The position numbers and the translations under genes were made by a program. The notes under the pieces are model-generated. The model was not told where the DNA came from and made no database searches. It worked only from the letters and a program-made list of their open reading frames with translations. Below, in pieces: positions 25,165 through 34,089 of a stretch of 35,237 bases of DNA (position 1 is its first letter; each line of letters begins with the position of its first letter). The DNA is from a bacterium (GTDB taxonomy: Bacteria; DYJV01; JALVYZ01). The stretch is from NCBI GenBank assembly GCA_027037705.1, contig JALVYZ010000238.1, forward strand, positions 1-35,237, in the 5' to 3' direction.

Positions 25165-26187
25165 TTAACTCACAAATACTTTTTTAAATCTTTTATATTC
25201 TTCTAAGGCTCTTCCTGTCCCTTTAACTACATCTGTTAAAGGATCTTCTGTAACAGTAACATATAATCCTGTTTCTTTTGAAATTAATTTATCTAATCCT
25301 TTTAATAAAGCTCCACCACCTGTTAAATATATTCCTTTGTCTAAAATATCAGCTGAAAGTTCAGGTGGAGTGTTTTCTAATGCTCGTTTAATAGCATTAA
25401 CAATTGCTTTAACAGGCTCCTGCAACGCTTCTCTAACTTCTTTATCTGTTAAAACAATACTTTTGGGAATTCCTGAAACTAAATCCCTTCCAGAAACTTC
25501 ATATGTTAACTCTTCATCAAGCTCATAAGCACTACCTATAGCAATTTTTATTTTTTCTGCAGTATTCTCACCTATTATTAAATTATACTTTTGTCTTAAA
25601 TATGACATTATAGACTCATTTGCTTCATCACCAGCAACTCTAACGGACTCACTGTATGTTATTGCACTTAAGCTTATTACTGCTACTTCAGTAGTTCCAC
25701 CACCAATATCAACAACCATATTCCCAGACGGCTCTTCAATATTTAATCCTGCACCTATAGCTGCTGCCATTGGTTCCTCAATTAATAAAACATCTCTTCC
25801 TCCTGCCATTAAACATGAATCTATAACTGCTTTTTTCTCAACCGCAGTAATTCCTGCAGGGATACATACTGCAATTCTTGGTTTAAAAAATTTTCTTTTT
25901 TTTAGAACCTGACCAATAAAATATTGAATCATTGCTTTAGTTACATCAAAGTCTGATATAACCCCATCTTTTAAGGGCCTTATAACCTCAAGGTCTGGGG
26001 GGGTTTTACCCATCATTTCTTTTGCAGCTTTACCTATATAAACAATCTTATTTGTGCTTCTTTCAACAACAACAACAGAAGGTTCATTTAAAAGTATACC
26101 ATCACCTTTCACATAAAAGAGAGTATTTGCAGTACCTAAATCTATTGCTATATCCTTTGATAGAAAACTAAAAATTGAGCCAAACAT
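25165..26187 (-). CDS. mreB: Rod-shape determining actin-like protein MreB
   Basis: Membrane-associated actin homologue directing lateral wall synthesis. The N-terminus MFGSIFSFLSKDIAIDLGTA includes the phosphate-1 loop DLGTANT. Other motifs: NEPSVVVVE, RPLKDGVISDFDVT, CIPAGITAVEKKAV, EEPMAAAIGAGL, phosphate-2 VDIGGGTTEVAVI, and adenosine motif YLTGGGALLKGLD. Length 340 is typical. A GGAGA ribosome-binding site precedes the ATG. mreC and mreD do not follow, which is unusual; instead a response regulator-phosphatase does. So the rod implies a rod-like cell if this is the functional copy. Confidence 0.97.
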   Translation of the reverse strand: MFGSIFSFLSKDIAIDLGTANTLFYVKGDGILLNEPSVVVVERSTNKIVYIGKAAKEMMGKTPPDLEVIRPLKDGVISDFDVTKAMIQYFIGQVLKKRKFFKPRIAVCIPAGITAVEKKAVIDSCLMAGGRDVLLIEEPMAAAIGAGLNIEEPSGNMVVDIGGGTTEVAVISLSAITYSESVRVAGDEANESIMSYLRQKYNLIIGENTAEKIKIAIGSAYELDEELTYEVSGRDLVSGIPKSIVLTDKEVREALQEPVKAIVNAIKRALENTPPELSADILDKGIYLTGGGALLKGLDKLISKETGLYVTVTEDPLTDVVKGTGRALEEYKRFKKVFVS

Positions 26188-26196
26188 TATTTTCTC

Positions 26197-27456
26197 CTAT
26201 AAAAAAAGGTATTTTATAACATCATTTAATGTATTAAATATTATTATTTCAAAATTAACATTTAAGTTACGTTTTTCATTAATCTTTAAATAAGTGTTTT
26301 TCAGATTTTTTTCAATAAAATTTTTAATATCTATTATTTTTTTATTTTCAACTATTAATAATATTATATTAGGGGAAATTTTAACTTTTATAGATTTTAT
26401 CTTAAAAATATTTTCTATGTTTTCTATTAAATTAGAAAATGCTCTAAATATAACTTTTTCTGGAAACTCTTTTAAAAGTTTATAATATGATTTTAATTTT
26501 ATTAAAATAAATCCATTATCAACAAATTTATTTTTATATGTTAAAAAATCCTCAACACTCATTATTGAGCTAACTTTTTTAAAAGCTTCAAATTTAAAAA
26601 CTTCTTCATAAAATTTTAATTCAAAAATCTTTTTAAAAATTTCTAAATTTCTCTCTATTAATTGATTATCGTCTTGTTCTCCATTTATCAAAATAATTGC
26701 TCCCACTAAAACATTCTGGGATGTTATAGGAATTACAGCAAAATTTTTTATTTGATTAAAAATGTTTTTTTCATTTTTATTTATTATAATTGAATTATCA
26801 TTGTAATCCCTTTGAATAAATGAAATTTTATTTATGTTTCTTTTGAAAAGAAAATTTAATTTACTGTCTTTTTCTATCTTTGAAGGGACTATTGATTTAT
26901 TGCTTGAAATAATTATAAATTTATCACCTTCTCTTTTTATAATTATTGCACATTCAAATTTAAAAATACGACATATGTAATTGAGAAAATCTCTGTAGTC
27001 TAATTTTTTTATAAATTCAATATGTTTAATGTTTTCTTTATTTTTATTTAAATACTCAAAAAGATTAATTAAATTATCCAAAAATTTTGCACATAAAAAT
27101 AATATCTTTTGCTGTTTTTCTGTGATTGAATAACTTCTTTTTGAATCTAAATACAAAACTCCTTTATTTCCAACTGGTAAAATAAAGTAAGTTTTTATCT
27201 CTTCATCTCTATCGTATATCTCTAAAATCTTATAAGAAAATTTATCTCTTTTAATATTAATAGGTTTTTTATGCTTTGCTATCCATCCTATAATACTTTC
27301 ATCAACTTTAATTTTTATGTCTTTTTTTAAGGAATTACTTAATGAAAACGAATACTTTAAGTGAAGAGTTTCCCCATCTATTTCAAAAAAACATACAGTA
27401 TAAACATCAACAAAACTCCCTATTATTTCTAAAAAACTTTGAAATATTTTTTCCAT
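26197..27456 (-). CDS. GAF-GAF sensor protein with degenerate GGDEF-like C-terminus
   Basis: Cytoplasmic protein of 419 residues, no membrane helix. GAF1 (about 8-130) shows ESIIGWIAKHKKPINI and FILPVGNKGVLYLDS. GAF2 (about 150-280) shows FAVIPITSQNVLVGAIILIN. Residues about 300-410 have the alternation expected of a diguanylate-cyclase fold (DNGFILIKLKSYYKLLKEFP, then ILLIVENKK), but where GGDEF should be the sequence is KISPNIILLI, so it would be inactive. That domain call is inference. It is linked to mreB (9 bases) and to the carbonic-anhydrase-like gene (TAATG overlap). Ligand and partner unknown. Confidence 0.7.
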   Translation of the reverse strand: MEKIFQSFLEIIGSFVDVYTVCFFEIDGETLHLKYSFSLSNSLKKDIKIKVDESIIGWIAKHKKPINIKRDKFSYKILEIYDRDEEIKTYFILPVGNKGVLYLDSKRSYSITEKQQKILFLCAKFLDNLINLFEYLNKNKENIKHIEFIKKLDYRDFLNYICRIFKFECAIIIKREGDKFIIISSNKSIVPSKIEKDSKLNFLFKRNINKISFIQRDYNDNSIIINKNEKNIFNQIKNFAVIPITSQNVLVGAIILINGEQDDNQLIERNLEIFKKIFELKFYEEVFKFEAFKKVSSIMSVEDFLTYKNKFVDNGFILIKLKSYYKLLKEFPEKVIFRAFSNLIENIENIFKIKSIKVKISPNIILLIVENKKIIDIKNFIEKNLKNTYLKINEKRNLNVNFEIIIFNTLNDVIKYLFL

Positions 27457-27980
27457 TATTTAATCTTTTTTAATTTTACATGATATTCTTTAGCAAGAGT
27501 TTTATAGAGCTCTTTTACATAGCTCCATCTTTTTTTATGAAATGATGTTACATCTGAAATAATTTTATAAGGATTGCCTACAACAATTTTATTAGAAGGA
27601 ATTATCTTTGAATTTGGGATAACACATCCTTCTCCAATTATAGTCCACTCTCCAATAACTACATCAAAACTTATTATTGAGCCTAATCCAACAACAGCAT
27701 AATCTTTAATTTCTTTGCAATGTATAGTTGCGCTATGACCTATTGTTACTTCTTTGCCAATGAATATCGTATCATTTGGTCTAATATGAATCATTACATT
27801 TTCTTCTACTGCAGTTCCATCTCCAATTACAATATTACCATAATCTCCTCTTAAAATTGAACCATGGCCTATATAACAGTTATCCCCGATTACTACACCA
27901 CCAATAATAATTGCTGTTTCTGAAATATAAGAATCTATCCCTATCTTTGGAATTTTATGGCCATACTGATATATTGGCAT
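27456..27980 (-). CDS. Gamma-carbonic anhydrase family protein (YrdA/PaaY type)
   Basis: Left-handed beta-helix hexapeptide-repeat protein of 174 residues, normally a trimer with interfacial metal sites. Repeats run from about 18 to 145 (IGGVVIGDNCYIGHGSILRG and on). The three metal ligands of the family match His65 (VMIH), His82 and His87 (TIGHSATIH). A C-terminal helix (about 147-174) packs on the outside. Many relatives lack measurable anhydrase activity, so the reaction is uncertain. It overlaps the GAF gene start by one base and follows the epimerase gene by one. Confidence 0.88.
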   Translation of the reverse strand: MPIYQYGHKIPKIGIDSYISETAIIIGGVVIGDNCYIGHGSILRGDYGNIVIGDGTAVEENVMIHIRPNDTIFIGKEVTIGHSATIHCKEIKDYAVVGLGSIISFDVVIGEWTIIGEGCVIPNSKIIPSNKIVVGNPYKIISDVTSFHKKRWSYVKELYKTLAKEYHVKLKKIK

Positions 27981-27981
27981 A

Positions 27982-28392
27982 TTAATGTTCTTCTGGAACC
28001 TGACAAAGTTCTGTTAACACTCCATTTGTTGATTTTGGATGAACAAATGCAATTAAAGTATTATGAGCACCTTTTCTTGGTTCTTCATTTATTAATTTTA
28101 CACCTTTTTCTTTTAATGTTTTTAATGCATCTTCAATATTATCCACTTCATAAGCAATATGATGAATACCTTCTCTATTTTTTTCTAAATATTTTGCAAT
28201 AGGAGAATCGTCGCTAATTGGAGAAACTAATTCTATATTTGTTTCTCCAATTTTAAAGAAAGCTACTTTTACCTTTTGTTCTTCAACAACATCAGTTCCT
28301 TTAAATTCCAACCCTAATTTATCTCTATACAACTCAATTGCTTTATCTAAATCTTTCACAGCAACTCCAATATGATTTATTTTTTTATACAT
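27982..28392 (-). CDS. mce: Methylmalonyl-CoA epimerase
   Basis: Vicinal-oxygen-chelate fold enzyme of 136 residues that interconverts (2R)- and (2S)-methylmalonyl-CoA in propionate or branched-chain degradation. Motifs: KINHIGVAVKDLDKAIELY (ligand His7), NIELVSP (Glu54), EGIHHIAYEVDNIEDAL (His77/78) and VLTELCQ (Glu128). A GGAGG ribosome-binding site precedes the start. Methylmalonyl-CoA mutase is not in the window. With liv transport genes in the same strand block, branched-chain amino acid catabolism is a plausible setting. Confidence 0.93.
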   Translation of the reverse strand: MYKKINHIGVAVKDLDKAIELYRDKLGLEFKGTDVVEEQKVKVAFFKIGETNIELVSPISDDSPIAKYLEKNREGIHHIAYEVDNIEDALKTLKEKGVKLINEEPRKGAHNTLIAFVHPKSTNGVLTELCQVPEEH

Positions 28393-28442
28393 ATTTTATT
28401 CCTCCTTATTTTTGTAGGTGTGTTAATATATCATAATAACTA

Positions 28443-29243
28443 TTAATTTAAATCTAAAACATCAAACATATTATATAAACCTATATTTTTCCCTTTTAAC
28501 CATTTTGCAGCTCTAATTGCACCTCTTGCAAAATTTTCTCTATTATGTGCTCTATGAGTAAGCTCTATCCTTTCGCCAATTCCACCAAACATTACAGTGT
28601 GATCACCAACTATATCACCTGCTCTAAGAGTTTGCATTCCAATCTCTTCTTTAGTTCTTTCTCCTATTATTCCACGTCTTTCAAATTTAGCAACTTTTTT
28701 ATAATCTCTACCAAGTGCTTCAGCAATAATCTGACCTAATTTCACAGCAGTTCCACTTGGTGCATCTTTTTTAAATCTATGATGAGCCTCAACTATTTCT
28801 ACATCATAATCATCACCTAACACTTGTGCAACTATTTTAGAAATTTTAAATAAAACATTTACTCCAACGCTCATATTTGGAGATTGAATAATTGCTATTT
28901 TATTAGAAGCTTCTTTTATTTTATTTAAATCTTCTTCTGATAATCCTGTGGTTCCAATTACCATATTAACTTTCTTTTCAACAGCAAATTCTAAATTTCT
29001 CATTGTAGCTTCAGGCATTGTAAAATCAATTATAACATCAGCATCTATATCTTTTAATTTCCATATATCATCAACAATTTTAATTCCAATTTCCCCAATA
29101 TTTGCAGGAATTCCTGCATCTATTGGCTCAAATCCTTTTCTTTCAACAGCACCAACTAATTCTAACTCACTATCATTTACAACAAGCCTAACATTTGTAC
29201 TTCCCATCCTTCCAGCAGCACCTGTAACAATTACTTTTTGCAT
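28443..29243 (-). CDS. dapB: 4-hydroxy-tetrahydrodipicolinate reductase
   Basis: Reduces the DapA product with NAD(P)H in diaminopimelate/lysine synthesis. The N-terminus has VIVTGAAGRMG (GxxGxxG). Catalytic and substrate motifs: IDFTMPEA, VIGTTGL, SPNMSVGVN, VEAHHRFKKDAPSGTA with the catalytic His and Lys, and the C-terminal RAHNRENFARGAIRAAKWL. Length 266 is standard. It lies 13 bases downstream of dapA; 50 bases separate it from mce, with no clear terminator. Confidence 0.97.
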   Translation of the reverse strand: MQKVIVTGAAGRMGSTNVRLVVNDSELELVGAVERKGFEPIDAGIPANIGEIGIKIVDDIWKLKDIDADVIIDFTMPEATMRNLEFAVEKKVNMVIGTTGLSEEDLNKIKEASNKIAIIQSPNMSVGVNVLFKISKIVAQVLGDDYDVEIVEAHHRFKKDAPSGTAVKLGQIIAEALGRDYKKVAKFERRGIIGERTKEEIGMQTLRAGDIVGDHTVMFGGIGERIELTHRAHNRENFARGAIRAAKWLKGKNIGLYNMFDVLDLN

Positions 29244-29256
29244 TTATTCCTCCTAA

Positions 29257-30135
29257 TTACTTTAAAATTCCTTCTTTTTTCAAAATCTCTTTTAACTTTT
29301 CTAAAGGCTCACCATTCAAACTAACAAGAGGAAGTCGAATTTCATCTTCAATCATTCCCATTAAATAGAGAGCTTTTTTTACTGGAATTGGATTAGTTTG
29401 AAGAAACATTGCTTTAGAAATATTATATACTTTAAAGTGGAGCTCTTTAGCTTTTTTATAATCATTATTCTGAACTGCATCATAAAGGTCTCTCATTAAT
29501 TTTGGTGCAACATTTGAAACTACAGAGATTACTCCATGGCCACCTACACATAAAAATGGATAATAAATAAAATCATCACCTGAAAGAAAATAAAACTCTT
29601 CTCCTTTTGTGAGTTCAATCATCTCTGTTAAAACATTTATACTTCCAGTAGCATCCTTGATTCCCAAAATATTAGGAATCTTTGCTAATTTGGCAACAGT
29701 TTCAGGGAGTAAATTAACTGCAGTTCTACCAGGAACATTATACATAACTATTGGGATATTCACTTCTTCTGCAACTTTTTTGTAATGATAATATAGGCCT
29801 TCCTGAGTTGGCTTATTATAGTATGGAGTAATTAATAACGCTGCATCTGCACCAGCTTCTTTTGCTGCTTTTGTTAATTCAATTGCTTCTTTTGTGTTGT
29901 TTGAACCTGTTCCAGCAATAACAGGGATTCTTTTATTCACTTCATCAATAACAATTTCAATAACTCTCTCATGTTCCTCATAACTTAATGTAGCACTTTC
30001 TCCAGTTGTTCCACATGGAATTATGCCCATTGTCCCATTTTCAATATGAAAATTAACAAGTTTTCTTAATGCTTCTTCATCAATTTCATTGTTTTTAAAT
30101 GGTGTAACAATTGCAACCATTGGGCCTTTTAACAT
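29257..30135 (-). CDS. dapA: 4-hydroxy-tetrahydrodipicolinate synthase
   Basis: Condenses pyruvate with aspartate semialdehyde, the first committed lysine/DAP step. TIM-barrel of 292 residues with GTTGESATL, the Schiff-base Lys160 (LGIKDATG), Tyr132 in MYNVPGRT and Arg137. The C-terminal helices and length match the family. A GGAGT ribosome-binding site lies just before the ATG. It is 17 bases downstream of dapF. Confidence 0.97.
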   Translation of the reverse strand: MLKGPMVAIVTPFKNNEIDEEALRKLVNFHIENGTMGIIPCGTTGESATLSYEEHERVIEIVIDEVNKRIPVIAGTGSNNTKEAIELTKAAKEAGADAALLITPYYNKPTQEGLYYHYKKVAEEVNIPIVMYNVPGRTAVNLLPETVAKLAKIPNILGIKDATGSINVLTEMIELTKGEEFYFLSGDDFIYYPFLCVGGHGVISVVSNVAPKLMRDLYDAVQNNDYKKAKELHFKVYNISKAMFLQTNPIPVKKALYLMGMIEDEIRLPLVSLNGEPLEKLKEILKKEGILK

Positions 30136-30152
30136 AATTAACTCCTTTTTAA

Positions 30153-30983
30153 TTATTTTATTGAATCTTTGAATAATTTTCCTTTAAATACTATATTTGC
30201 ATCTCCTTCTAAATAAACCTTTTCAAAATTGCCTTCTTTTTCTATAAAATCTATTATCAATGTTTCTCCACCCATATTTTTAACATAAATAGGAGTTTCA
30301 ACAAATCCTTTCTTATAAGCAATTAATGCAGCAGCCACTGAACCTGTTCCACAAGCTAAAGTCTCATCTTCTACACCTCTTTCATAGGTCCTTATTTTAA
30401 TAGTATTTTTATTTTCAACAGAAACGAAATTTACATTTGTCCCATTTGGCTGAAATAATTCATGATACCTGATTAAACGCCCCATTCTTTTAACATCATA
30501 ATTTTCAAGTTCCTTAACAAATTTTACAACATGAGGGACACCTGTATTAATACTTGAAATGTAATATTTTTTATCATCAATAAAGATTTCGTAATCGAGC
30601 TTCAAGTCAAAAGGCTTAGTCATTAAAACTTTTACTGTATTTTCCTTAACTTCAGCTTCAATTATTCCAGCTAAAGTTTCAAATTTTAAGTTTCTACCAG
30701 CAATTCCTTCTAAATATGCAAATTTTGCTGCACATCTTGAACCGTTTCCACACATTTCTGCTTCTGAACCATCAGAATTAAAAAATCTCCATTTGAAATC
30801 ACATGTTGATGATGGCTCTAATATAATAACGCCGTCTGCACCAACAGAAAATTTTCTTCTACAAATCAAAGGAACATATTTTCTGAATTCATCAGACGAA
30901 AAATATTTAGTAAAATTATTTATAATAATAAAATCATTTCCACTTCCATTCATTTTTACAAATTCTATTTTTTCAACATCCAT
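30153..30983 (-). CDS. dapF: Diaminopimelate epimerase
   Basis: Interconverts LL- and meso-diaminopimelate; meso-DAP is needed for peptidoglycan and for LysA. The 276-residue protein has FVKMNGSGNDFIII, the two catalytic cysteines Cys78 (AEMCGNGSRC) and Cys211 (TLACGTGS), and NSDGSEAE. Length is normal. The gene follows lysA by one base. Its ribosome-binding site is the weaker AGAGGT. With dapA, dapB and lysA most of the pathway ends are present; the middle steps (dapL or dapDCE) are elsewhere. Confidence 0.97.
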   Translation of the reverse strand: MDVEKIEFVKMNGSGNDFIIINNFTKYFSSDEFRKYVPLICRRKFSVGADGVIILEPSSTCDFKWRFFNSDGSEAEMCGNGSRCAAKFAYLEGIAGRNLKFETLAGIIEAEVKENTVKVLMTKPFDLKLDYEIFIDDKKYYISSINTGVPHVVKFVKELENYDVKRMGRLIRYHELFQPNGTNVNFVSVENKNTIKIRTYERGVEDETLACGTGSVAAALIAYKKGFVETPIYVKNMGGETLIIDFIEKEGNFEKVYLEGDANIVFKGKLFKDSIK

Positions 30984-30984
30984 C

Positions 30985-32232
30985 TTAAACCTCTACAATT
31001 TTTTCTTTTGCAATTAAATCTTGATAAGATTCTCTTTCTCTTATTATAAAATATTCATCATCTTTAACTAAAATTTCAGATGGTCTTGGCCTTGAATTAT
31101 AATTTGAGCTCATAGTAAAACCATATGCACCTGCACTCCTAACTGCAAGATATCCTTCCTTTTTCACCTCAATTTCTCTATCTTTCGCAAGATAATCTCC
31201 TGATTCACAAATTGGTCCAACAACATCAGCTTTAATTTTATTGCAATTATTTTTATCTACTGGAATTATTTCCTGGTAAGCTTGATACAACGATGGTCTT
31301 ATCAAATCATTCATCCCTGCATCTACAATTACAAAATTTTTAAAATCATTACTTTTGAAATATAAAATCTTTGTAACTAAGATCCCTGCATTTGCTACAA
31401 TAACCCTTCCTGGTTCAAATATCATCGTCAAATTAAGATCTTTAACTTCATTTTTTATTGCATTAGCATACTCTTGAGGAGATGGTGGATTTTCATCTTT
31501 ATATTTTACACCTAACCCACCACCTATATCAAAATATTTCAAATTTATACCAATTTGATTTAAATCTTTTATTAAATTTTTAACTCTTTTTATAGCATCA
31601 ATAAAAGGAGCAACCTCAGTTAATTGCGAGCCGATATGACAATCTATACCAACTATTTCAATAAATTCTAAACTCTTAGCTCGTTTATATAAATCTACTG
31701 CTTTTGTTATATCTATACCAAATTTGTTCTGTTTTAAACCTGTTGAGATGTATGGATGAGTTTTAGGGTCAACATCTGGATTAACTCTAAACGATATTGG
31801 AGCTTTTTTATTTAATTTCTTTGCTATTTCATTAATAGATATTAACTCTTCATAACTCTCAACATTAAACATTAAAATATCACTAAATAATGCAAATTCA
31901 ATTTCTTCAGGTGTTTTTCCTACTCCAGAAAAAACAATTTTTTTGGGATCTGCATTTACTTTTAAAGTTCTATAAAGTTCACCTCCAGAAACAATATCAA
32001 AACCACTACCTAAATTTTTGAATATATTTAATATAGTCAAATTAGAATTTGATTTAACAGAAAAACATGTGATGTGATTGATATCTTTAAAAGAATTATC
32101 AAAAACATTAAAGTGATTTTTTAAAGTATTATAACTATAAACATAAAATGGTGTTTTAATGTCATTAGTCAAGTCTGTAATTTTTATATTTTCACAATAC
32201 AATAAACCATCTTTATACTCAAAACTATCCAT
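30985..32232 (-). CDS. lysA: Diaminopimelate decarboxylase
   Basis: PLP enzyme making lysine from meso-DAP. Motifs: CFSVKSNSNL (PLP Lys, residue 60 from the chosen start), DCHIGSQL, FDIGGGLGV, FEPGRVIVANAG, GPICESGDYLA and AGAYGFTMSSNYNSRPRP. I chose the second ATG (32230-32232), giving 415 residues. An upstream in-frame ATG (32242-32244) exists, but the only good Shine-Dalgarno, GGAGG, overlaps codons 1-2 of that longer form and is correctly spaced for the second ATG. It is the first gene of the long minus-strand block, and its promoter faces that of the chemotaxis-like gene. Confidence 0.95.
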   Translation of the reverse strand: MDSFEYKDGLLYCENIKITDLTNDIKTPFYVYSYNTLKNHFNVFDNSFKDINHITCFSVKSNSNLTILNIFKNLGSGFDIVSGGELYRTLKVNADPKKIVFSGVGKTPEEIEFALFSDILMFNVESYEELISINEIAKKLNKKAPISFRVNPDVDPKTHPYISTGLKQNKFGIDITKAVDLYKRAKSLEFIEIVGIDCHIGSQLTEVAPFIDAIKRVKNLIKDLNQIGINLKYFDIGGGLGVKYKDENPPSPQEYANAIKNEVKDLNLTMIFEPGRVIVANAGILVTKILYFKSNDFKNFVIVDAGMNDLIRPSLYQAYQEIIPVDKNNCNKIKADVVGPICESGDYLAKDREIEVKKEGYLAVRSAGAYGFTMSSNYNSRPRPSEILVKDDEYFIIRERESYQDLIAKEKIVEV

Positions 32233-32243
32233 GCCTACCTCCA
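32230..32243 (-). promoter_or_regulatory. Ribosome-binding site that decides the lysA start
   Basis: On the minus strand TGGAGG is followed by a 5-base spacer (TAGGC) and the ATG at 32230-32232. The upstream ATG at 32242-32244 has only AT-rich sequence before it. Confidence 0.75.
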
Positions 32244-32251
32244 TTATATTA

Positions 32252-32290
32252 TTGGTTAATATTATTATAACAGTTTATAATTTTATTCAA
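32252..32290. promoter_or_regulatory. Face-to-face promoters of lysA and the chemotaxis-like gene
   Basis: Plus strand: TTGGTT (32252-32257), 18-base spacer, consensus TATAAT (32276-32281), reading into the chemotaxis-like gene. Minus strand: TTGAAT (32285-32290), 15-base spacer, consensus TATAAT (32264-32269), reading into lysA. The two promoters occupy the same 39 bases, so polymerase binding should be mutually exclusive. Confidence 0.5.
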
Positions 32291-32337
32291 GAATTTTTTC
32301 CTTGAAAAAAAAAGAAAAATATTTTACTTCTCTAAAC

Positions 32338-34089
32338 ATGAAATTAAAAATCAGGCAAAAAACAATTTTAATACTTGTTTTATATCTAATAATACCTTTT
32401 ATTATTATCATATCTTTTATGAGTTATAATTTAGATAAAATAATTAATGATAAATATTATAATGAATTAAATGAAAAAAAACAATTTATAATAAATTTTT
32501 TAAATTTCGAACTTAATAACTTGCAAAAAATTTTTAAACAACTTTCATACAGTAAAGAGTTAATATCTATTTTCAGTGAAATTACAGTATATGAAAATAA
32601 TTTAAAAGCAAAAAATGAACTAAAAGAGTTATTAAAAAATTTAAATTTTGATTATATAATACTATTTACATCCAACAAAGATGAATTAATGAAAAGTAAT
32701 AATATTGAACTCATTTTTCCTAAAAAATTTCTCCAAAATAAAATTAATCTTTTTTATTCTGAATATAAAAATCAATTTTATCTCATTGGTACTACTCCTT
32801 TATATGTAGGAAATATAGAAAAAGCAATTTATGGATATATTACGCTAATAAAAAAATTAGATAAAAATTATTTTAAAAAATTAGAATATATATTTAATAT
32901 AAAAAATATATCTTTAAGCTTTGAAAAAGACCCCAAAAAGAATCTTCATATTACTTTAGGTGAAACTATTACTGGAAAATCAATTATTCTTAATGGAGAA
33001 GTAGAACATAATTTTTATGAAATAATTAAAAATCAAAATAAATTTTTATTTATATCTTTGATAATATTAATTTTTTTATTCTGTTTAATTACTTCATGGC
33101 TTTTAACTAAAAATATATTAAAGCCTTTAAAATTTTTGGAAAATTCATTAGATGAATTGCCGAATAAAGATATTTATAAAAAATTACCTAACTACGCAAA
33201 AAACAATGAAATTTCATTAATAATTGATAAGCTTTCAAATTTTATAAACAAATTAAATTCAGACTTACATACAATTTGGAGTAAATTATATCAGGAAAAA
33301 AATGAAATTAATAACTTCAAGAAGAATATTCAAGTATTAGAAACTAATAAAATATCTATTGAAGACAAATGCCAGGAAATTCATGATAACTGTAATAATG
33401 TAAATAAACAGGTAAAATTAATTAAAAATATTAATGATAGATTCCTTAATAATTTTGAAAAAACTTTATTAGTTTATAATAAAATTATAGATTTATCAAA
33501 TGAAGTTACTTCAACTTCTGATGTTTCAAATGTTACTTTTAAAGAGATTAATAGAAACTCAGAAGAAATTAAAAATCTTTTAACATTTATTACCGAGATA
33601 TCATCTCAAATTGATATATTAAGTGTAAATGCTTCTATTGAAGCTATTAAATCAGGGGAGGTAGGTTCAGGTTTTTCTGTTGTAGCTGATGAAATTAAAA
33701 GTTTAGCTGGGACCACAAAGGAATTTGTAGAAAATATTCAAAAATTAATTGAAAATAATTATAATATTGTAAAACAAGGAATGGAATATTCAGATAAAAT
33801 AAATAATATCTTAAAAGAACTAAATGAAGAAGTTAGTAATTTGTTTAAAACATTAGAAAAATTTAATAACGATATAAAAACACAAAAAGAAATTATTTTA
33901 TCTTTAGAGGATAATACTAATAAACCTGATGAGATAAAAGACTTTATAAAAGAGTTAATGAATAATATAGAAATAGTAATTAAGGAACTTGAAATTAAAA
34001 TTGATAATATTTCAAATTTAAACAAAGAATCAATTAGTAAAATAAAAAGCTATATAAATATAAAGGAAAAAAATGAAAACGACAACTAA
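32338..34089 (+). CDS. Methyl-accepting chemotaxis-like transducer
   Basis: Inner-membrane sensor of 583 residues from the ATG at 32338; an in-frame TTG 12 codons earlier is possible, and neither has a Shine-Dalgarno. TM1 is about 8-30, an extracytoplasmic sensing domain (about 31-235, Cache-like in size but not confidently typed), TM2 about 236-257, a HAMP-like segment about 258-310, then a long coiled coil. The signalling tip (about 420-458), ISSQIDILSVNASIEAIKSG followed by GFSVVADEIKSLA, is recognisably MCP but diverged from the canonical NLLALNAAIEAARAGE. It overlaps the M16 peptidase start by 17 bases. No che or flagellar genes are nearby. Confidence 0.85.
   Translation: MKLKIRQKTILILVLYLIIPFIIIISFMSYNLDKIINDKYYNELNEKKQFIINFLNFELNNLQKIFKQLSYSKELISIFSEITVYENNLKAKNELKELLKNLNFDYIILFTSNKDELMKSNNIELIFPKKFLQNKINLFYSEYKNQFYLIGTTPLYVGNIEKAIYGYITLIKKLDKNYFKKLEYIFNIKNISLSFEKDPKKNLHITLGETITGKSIILNGEVEHNFYEIIKNQNKFLFISLIILIFLFCLITSWLLTKNILKPLKFLENSLDELPNKDIYKKLPNYAKNNEISLIIDKLSNFINKLNSDLHTIWSKLYQEKNEINNFKKNIQVLETNKISIEDKCQEIHDNCNNVNKQVKLIKNINDRFLNNFEKTLLVYNKIIDLSNEVTSTSDVSNVTFKEINRNSEEIKNLLTFITEISSQIDILSVNASIEAIKSGEVGSGFSVVADEIKSLAGTTKEFVENIQKLIENNYNIVKQGMEYSDKINNILKELNEEVSNLFKTLEKFNNDIKTQKEIILSLEDNTNKPDEIKDFIKELMNNIEIVIKELEIKIDNISNLNKESISKIKSYINIKEKNENDN

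Noticed and set aside
32302-32304. TTG start for the chemotaxis-like protein
   Set aside because: No ribosome-binding site; the ATG at 32338 leaves a short cytoplasmic segment before TM1, typical of the family.
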